A stretch of DNA of 9,299 bases, from positions 1 to 9,299 of the forward strand of contig DAOUZV010000045.1 in the NCBI GenBank assembly GCA_030665485.1, read 5' to 3'. Below the pieces are notes generated by a model. The model made no database searches. It worked only from the letters and a program-made list of their open reading frames with translations, and was not told where the DNA came from. The first letter of the stretch is position 1. Every line of letters begins with the position of its first letter. Positions 5,893 to 9,299 of the stretch are shown here, in pieces. The translations under genes were made by a program, and so were the position numbers. Origin of the DNA: Chloroflexota bacterium (GTDB lineage: Bacteria; Chloroflexota; Dehalococcoidia; JABGRK01).

Positions 5893-5921
5893 TAACAATT
5901 TGGTTAAAATAGGTAACAATT
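5893..5921. repeat. 8-bp direct repeat TAACAATT, 21 bases apart
   Basis: TAACAATT occurs at 5893-5900 and 5914-5921. The 21-base period equals two helical turns, so a dimeric or tandem binding protein would meet both on one face. It lies about 150 bases upstream of the response regulator gene. Confidence 0.35.
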
Positions 5922-5972
5922 ACGAAATACACCTGGTGCCTCGGTCTCCTCATAAGACACCGCATTAAACTG

Positions 5973-6012
5973 CCGTAAAAATACCCCTGAACTACGGAAA
6001 TCAACGGGTATT
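5973..6012 (+). other. Interleaved inverted repeats, possible H-type pseudoknot
   Basis: CCGTA (5973-5977) pairs with TACGG (5993-5997), and AATACCC (5980-5986) lying inside that loop pairs with GGGTATT (6006-6012). Loops are 2, 6 and 8 bases, compatible with a pseudoknot. It ends 56 bases before the response regulator start. It would act in RNA only if transcription starts upstream of the promoter called at 6020-6048; otherwise it may be a DNA site. Confidence 0.3.
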
Positions 6013-6019
6013 AATGCGC

Positions 6020-6048
6020 TTGATACTTAGGCAAATAATCTATATGTT
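6020..6048 (+). promoter_or_regulatory. Probable promoter of the response regulator gene
   Basis: TTGATA (6020-6025) and TATGTT (6043-6048) are separated by 17 bases. The -10 matches four of six. The leader would be only about 14 bases, ending in the ribosome binding site. Confidence 0.4.
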
Positions 6049-6056
6049 CAATTGGT

Positions 6057-6062
6057 AGGAGG
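6057..6062 (+). promoter_or_regulatory. Ribosome binding site fixing a TTG start
   Basis: A perfect AGGAGG lies 6 bases before TTG at 6069. It overlaps the 10-bp palindrome AGGAATTCCT (6060-6069), which includes the first base of the start codon. Confidence 0.8.
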
Positions 6063-6068
6063 AATTCC

Positions 6069-6722
6069 TTGAGCAAAATCAAAGTTTTACTGGTTGAAGA
6101 CCATATGATAACAAGGCAGGGTGTACATCGCCTGCTTGAGGAGAGTGACTTCGATATCGTGGGGGAGGCTGGTGACGGGGAGCAAGCCGTAAAACTCGCC
6201 GTAGAAAATAAACCAGATGTTGTCATTATGGATATAGCTTTGCCAAAAGTTAACGGCGTTGACGCAACAAGGCAGATTAAGTCACTATGTCCCACCACTG
6301 CCATACTGATACTCAGTGCGTATGATGATGACGAATACGTTTTCAGTTTATTGGATATAGGAGTCGCCGGTTATTTACTAAAAACAACAAGCGGAGATGA
6401 ACTGGCACGCGTAGTGGAGGCTGTGCATAAAGGTGAAGCCATACTGGATAACGCCATCACCAACAAGGCCATTAACCGTTTCGGACCCACAGATAATATC
6501 CCAACCGACATAAAAGTTTGTGAAGCACTTAGCAGTGGAGAGGTAGAAATCGTCAAGCTTGCAGCTAAAGGTATGACCAATCAGGAGATTGCTGATACGA
6601 CGATGGTTAGCAAACGTACGGTTGAGGGATACATGAGGAGTATTTTCAATAAGCTAGCTGTGGGGTCCAGAACAGAGGCTGTTATCTGTGGTTTAAAAAA
6701 AGGCTGGCTTTCACTTGCTTAA
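6069..6722 (+). CDS. NarL/LuxR-family response regulator
   Basis: A 217-residue two-domain regulator. Residues 3-120 are a receiver domain: acidic pair Glu10-Asp11, phosphoacceptor Asp55 in VIMDIALPKVNG, Ser83 and Lys105 in LLKTT. Residues 154-215 are a LuxR-type helix-turn-helix (SGEVEIVKLAAKGMTNQEIA, then VSKRTVEGYMRSIFNKLAV). The usual Arg after the LT/LS pair at the domain start is Gly157 here. All phosphorylation residues are present, so it should be controlled by a histidine kinase, but none is encoded nearby, making it an orphan in this window. The TTG start is set by AGGAGG six bases upstream. The target genes are unknown; the ABC exporter 157 bases downstream is a candidate. Confidence 0.93.
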   Translation: MSKIKVLLVEDHMITRQGVHRLLEESDFDIVGEAGDGEQAVKLAVENKPDVVIMDIALPKVNGVDATRQIKSLCPTTAILILSAYDDDEYVFSLLDIGVAGYLLKTTSGDELARVVEAVHKGEAILDNAITNKAINRFGPTDNIPTDIKVCEALSSGEVEIVKLAAKGMTNQEIADTTMVSKRTVEGYMRSIFNKLAVGSRTEAVICGLKKGWLSLA

Positions 6723-6843
6723 AATGAATAGGGCCTGATATTTCGTATCACATCTCAACATTAAGTTTTACATATAGTTCCTCACAATATTGCTCTTATC
6801 ATTCCATTCACTACTTCCCGTATTAACTTAGCCCTCCCCAACG

Positions 6844-6852
6844 TGCTATAAT
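6844..6852 (+). promoter_or_regulatory. Extended -10 promoter of the ABC exporter genes
   Basis: TGCTATAAT is a perfect extended -10 element (TGn plus TATAAT). The sequence 17 bases upstream (TAACTT) is a poor -35, as is common for this class. Transcription would start near 6859, leaving a leader of about 21 bases with no clear ribosome binding site. Confidence 0.6.
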
Positions 6853-6870
6853 ACTAAGAGCTATTAGTAT
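6851..6870. promoter_or_regulatory. 20-bp dyad over the exporter transcription start (operator candidate)
   Basis: ATACTAA (6851-6857) and TTAGTAT (6864-6870) are perfect arms around GAGCTA. The dyad overlaps the end of the -10 and the expected start of transcription, a position typical of repressor sites for drug exporters. No repressor gene is adjacent. Confidence 0.5.
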
Positions 6871-6879
6871 GTTTTTGAG

Positions 6880-8613
6880 ATGATAACGCTTGTACGATTA
6901 ACGGGCTTTGCCAAGAAATACTGGATTTGGCTGCTAACCGCCTTCATTTGCCTGCTGGCAACCATCGCTTTCGCTTTGGCCACGCCTTGGTTTCTGCAGA
7001 TGGCTGTCGATACGGCGGTTGAGCAGGGGAACCGCAACGAGATCATCTGGTGGGCCGTAGCCGTTATCGGCGCCAGTGTATTCCGCGGTCTTTTCGCATA
7101 TGGCCAAAGCTACCTAAGCGAGGTCGCCTCCCAGAAAACAGCCTACGACATCAGGAACTCCCTCTACGACAGGCTTCAGCGGCTGTGCTTCAGCTATCAC
7201 GATGTAAACCAGACCGGCCAGCTCATGTCGCGCGCCACCGCCGATGTGGAGGCAGTGCGTATGTACATCAGTATGGGAATTATAGGTTTACTGCAGTATA
7301 TAGCGATGTCGTCCGGCATTATAATCATATTGGCAATGATCAACTGGAAGCTGGCACTACTGAGCTTAGCCGTGCTGCCGCTGATTGGAACCACCGCCGT
7401 TATTCTCAACAGACGTATGAATCCCATCTGGATGAGTATACAGCAGTTGATCGCCAGACTGGGCATCACCGTTGAGGAGAATCTGACCGGCGTAGTGATA
7501 GTCAAAGCGTTTTCCCGGCAGAAGGACGAAAGCCTAAAATTCGCAGGCCAAGCTGGCGCGCTTTACAACCGGCAGAGAGCCGGAGCACGGGTTATCTCCT
7601 TAAACGTCCCTTTAATGGTGATGCTGATGACCATCCCTACGGCCCTCATACTATGGTACGGAGGCAGGCAGATAATCGGGGACAGTCTGACGCCGGGCCA
7701 GCTCCTCCTGTTCATTTTCTACCTGGGCCTCCTTATAATGCCCACCAGAAGACTGGGCATGCTTACCAACATTTTTTCTAGGGCAACATCGGCGGGACAG
7801 CGCATAATGGAGATACTGGACACCCAGTCGTCCATCCAAGAGAAACCTGATGCGATTGATATCGGCGGTGTAGAGGGAAGGGTTGCCTTCAACAACGTTA
7901 CATTCAAATACAATGCAATAAGCCCGGCGCTGCAGGAAGCCAGTTTTCAGGTCCGTCCGGGACAGACCGTGGCACTGATAGGTGCCTCCGGCAGCGGTAA
8001 AAGCACCATAGCCAACCTGCTTCCCCGTTTCTACGACGTCAGCGGCGGCAGTATCACCGTAGACGGCGTTGATATCCGGGATATTACACTGACGTCGCTG
8101 CGCAGTAACGTGGGAATAGCACAACAGGACATCTTTCTGTTCTCCGCAAGCATAAGAGACAACATAGCCTACGGCTCCATAGACGCCACCGAGGAGCAGA
8201 TAATAAACGCATCCAAGGCGGCACACCTGCACGATTTCATCGAGGGTCTACCCCAGGGATACGATACGAATGTCGGCGAACGCGGCGTAAACCTCTCCGG
8301 CGGAGAAAAGCAGCGCCTTAGTATAGCCCGTACGTTACTGATGAACACGCCGATATTGATTCTGGACGATTCCACCTCTAGTGTGGATATAAAAACAGAG
8401 CACATTATTCTGGAGGCCCTAAACCAGCTTATCAAGGATAGAACCACTTTTATCATCACGCACCGTTTGCCCATCATCAAAAACGCCGATCTCATCTTGG
8501 TGCTAGATGAGGGGCGCATAGTAGAACAAGGAAGGCACGCCGATTTGATGAGAAGCAACGGGCTGTATAAACGTATATACGAATCGCAACTGTCGATGCT
8601 GCAAAACGAGTGA
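6880..8613 (+). CDS. ABC exporter half-transporter with degenerate ATP site
   Basis: A 577-residue ABC transporter with fused membrane and ATPase domains, the usual length for the MsbA/LmrA/TM287 group. About six membrane helices span residues 14-310, with the cytoplasmic segment YHDVNQTGQLMSR at 106-118. The ATPase domain has Walker A GASGSGKST (368-376), Q-loop QQD (415-417), signature LSGGEKQ (472-478), Walker B ILILD (492-496) and H-loop His528. The residue after Walker B, normally the catalytic Glu, is Asp497 (LDDSTSSVD), the mark of the degenerate half of heterodimeric exporters. The partner starts 11 bases downstream. The product exported (lipid, peptide or drug) cannot be told. The ATG at 6880 lacks a clear ribosome binding site. 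Confidence 0.95.
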   Translation: MITLVRLTGFAKKYWIWLLTAFICLLATIAFALATPWFLQMAVDTAVEQGNRNEIIWWAVAVIGASVFRGLFAYGQSYLSEVASQKTAYDIRNSLYDRLQRLCFSYHDVNQTGQLMSRATADVEAVRMYISMGIIGLLQYIAMSSGIIIILAMINWKLALLSLAVLPLIGTTAVILNRRMNPIWMSIQQLIARLGITVEENLTGVVIVKAFSRQKDESLKFAGQAGALYNRQRAGARVISLNVPLMVMLMTIPTALILWYGGRQIIGDSLTPGQLLLFIFYLGLLIMPTRRLGMLTNIFSRATSAGQRIMEILDTQSSIQEKPDAIDIGGVEGRVAFNNVTFKYNAISPALQEASFQVRPGQTVALIGASGSGKSTIANLLPRFYDVSGGSITVDGVDIRDITLTSLRSNVGIAQQDIFLFSASIRDNIAYGSIDATEEQIINASKAAHLHDFIEGLPQGYDTNVGERGVNLSGGEKQRLSIARTLLMNTPILILDDSTSSVDIKTEHIILEALNQLIKDRTTFIITHRLPIIKNADLILVLDEGRIVEQGRHADLMRSNGLYKRIYESQLSMLQNE

Positions 8614-8624
8614 AAGGACGGCAA

Positions 8625-9299
8625 TTGGCAAATAAGGGCTCACTGAAAAAACTAAACCTGCAAGGCTCCATAGACGACTTCGATGACGAGAAGATGGGCA
8701 GACCCTACGACCAGCGCGTGGTGGGGCGACTGCTTAAATACCTCAGCGGAGTCAAACTGCTGGTGGCGGTGGGTGCCACCGCTACGGTAGTCAAATCGCT
8801 GGCGACAATTGCCTATCCGTGGCTAGTTGCCATCGCCATCGATCGCTATATAATCCCCGGCGACTATGGCGGTCTTACCACAATTGTCATCATATATGTG
8901 GTAGTAGCTCTGGTGGGATGGGGAGCACAGTACGTTGAAAGCAGGTGTCTCAACTACGCCGGGCACGCGGTTCTGCTCAAACTGCGTACTCAGATGTTTG
9001 ACCACTTGCAGATGCTGCCCCTAAGCTTCTTCGAGCACAACGCTACAGGCAAAATCATGTCTAGAGTTCAAAACGACGTGCAGCAACTGCAGCAGATGCT
9101 TACCTTCGGTTTCCTCAACATTGTAACCAGCGTGATAACCATAGTGGGCATAGCCATAGCCATGATAATAATGCAGCCCATTCTTGGCGGAGCAACCCTG
9201 ACACTGTTGCCAATACTGTTTGTGGTGCTTTTCATCTGGCAGAAATACGCCAGCCGTGCATTTACCAAGGTGCGCCGCGCCATCGCCGTGGTCAATGCC
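8625..9299 (+). CDS. Second ABC exporter half-transporter, 3'-partial
   Basis: An open frame running off the right edge; 225 residues are visible. It opens with a hydrophilic extension of about 35 residues (including DDFDDEKMGRPYDQ) followed by the first four or so membrane helices, near 45-72, 85-104 and two between about 160 and 205. The conserved cytoplasmic segment SFFEHNATGKIMSRVQNDV follows the second helix. This matches an ABC exporter membrane domain; the ATPase domain is outside the window. TTG at 8625 is chosen because AAAGGA (8613-8618) lies six bases upstream. An in-frame GTG at 8610, overlapping the previous stop, has no ribosome binding site. Tight coupling to the preceding gene indicates a heterodimer in which this subunit should supply the canonical catalytic Glu. 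Confidence 0.9.
   Translation, partial: MANKGSLKKLNLQGSIDDFDDEKMGRPYDQRVVGRLLKYLSGVKLLVAVGATATVVKSLATIAYPWLVAIAIDRYIIPGDYGGLTTIVIIYVVVALVGWGAQYVESRCLNYAGHAVLLKLRTQMFDHLQMLPLSFFEHNATGKIMSRVQNDVQQLQQMLTFGFLNIVTSVITIVGIAIAMIIMQPILGGATLTLLPILFVVLFIWQKYASRAFTKVRRAIAVVNA

Larger units (their letters stand above)
5519..6068. other. 550-base intergenic region without a convincing gene
   Basis: No frame with a usable ribosome binding site was found on either strand; the longest are about 30 codons. The stretch is AT-rich. It contains an inverted repeat GTTCTC/GAGAAC (5542-5547, 5560-5565), an 11-bp palindrome ATACAATGTAT (5779-5789), a direct repeat (5893-5921), interleaved inverted repeats (5973-6012) and a promoter (6020-6048). 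No tRNA or insertion sequence ends were seen. Confidence 0.6.

Noticed and set aside
6736..6750. TGATA-TTTCG-TATCA hairpin after the response regulator as a terminator
   Set aside because: A 5-bp AT-rich stem with no T-run is too weak.
7050..7475. 141-codon plus-strand frame inside the ABC gene
   Set aside because: Out-of-frame shadow of a well-supported gene; the product is Arg/His-rich and motif-free.
7651..8232. 193-codon open frame on the minus strand inside the ABC gene
   Set aside because: It lies wholly antisense to the membrane/ATPase domain of a clear ABC exporter and has no recognisable protein motifs.
8610..8612. GTG start for the second ABC subunit overlapping the previous stop
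   Set aside because: No ribosome binding site precedes it, whereas AAAGGA correctly precedes the TTG at 8625.

Overview
The window reads as a piece of chromosome from an anaerobic bacterium. The best guess is Chloroflexota, class Dehalococcoidia or a relative. This rests on the gene mix (DUF362 protein, DUF1059 protein, HgcC-like AbrB protein, anaerobe-type ArsM, DUF302 protein) and on the response regulator ending in the LKKGWL-type tail common in that phylum. No rRNA, tRNA, CRISPR array, transposase or phage gene was seen, so the taxonomic guess is inference only.

Layout. (1) 1-639: the 3' end of a polytopic membrane protein, cut by the window edge. (2) 738-1541, minus strand: an alpha/beta hydrolase, convergent with the first gene. 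(3) 1750-2016: a small Cys-rich DUF1059 protein with a strong promoter and a clear hairpin terminator. (4) 2045-2224: a short intergenic region holding the terminator, an inverted repeat, back-to-back -10 elements and a possible tiny minus-strand gene. (5) 2231-3133: a DUF362 protein, convergent with (6) 3151-3594, minus strand, a lipoprotein with one rhodanese domain. (7) 3636-5518: an apparent operon of an HgcC-like AbrB protein, an ArsM-type arsenite methyltransferase, a DUF302 protein and a small disordered protein. It is driven by a near-consensus sigma70 promoter and diverges from the rhodanese gene. (8) 5519-6068: about 550 bases without a convincing gene but with several repeats and a possible pseudoknot. 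(9) 6069-6722: a LuxR/NarL-type response regulator starting at TTG, with no kinase beside it. (10) 6880-9299: two tandem ABC exporter half-transporters, the second cut by the window edge and starting at TTG.

How the genes fit together. The 3151-5518 block looks like a thiol and metalloid handling module: a surface sulfurtransferase on one side, and on the other a Cys-rich DNA-binding protein followed by a Cys-rich methyltransferase and DUF302. Repeats overlap the -10 element between them, which suggests local control of the operon. The two ABC half-transporters probably form a heterodimeric exporter. The first has Asp in place of the catalytic Glu after Walker B, so it would carry the degenerate ATP site. 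A perfect dyad overlaps its promoter.

The best candidates for something not well described are the HgcC-like/ArsM/DUF302/small-protein operon with its repeat-rich control region, the possible micro-gene at 2087-2155, and the structured leader of the orphan response regulator.
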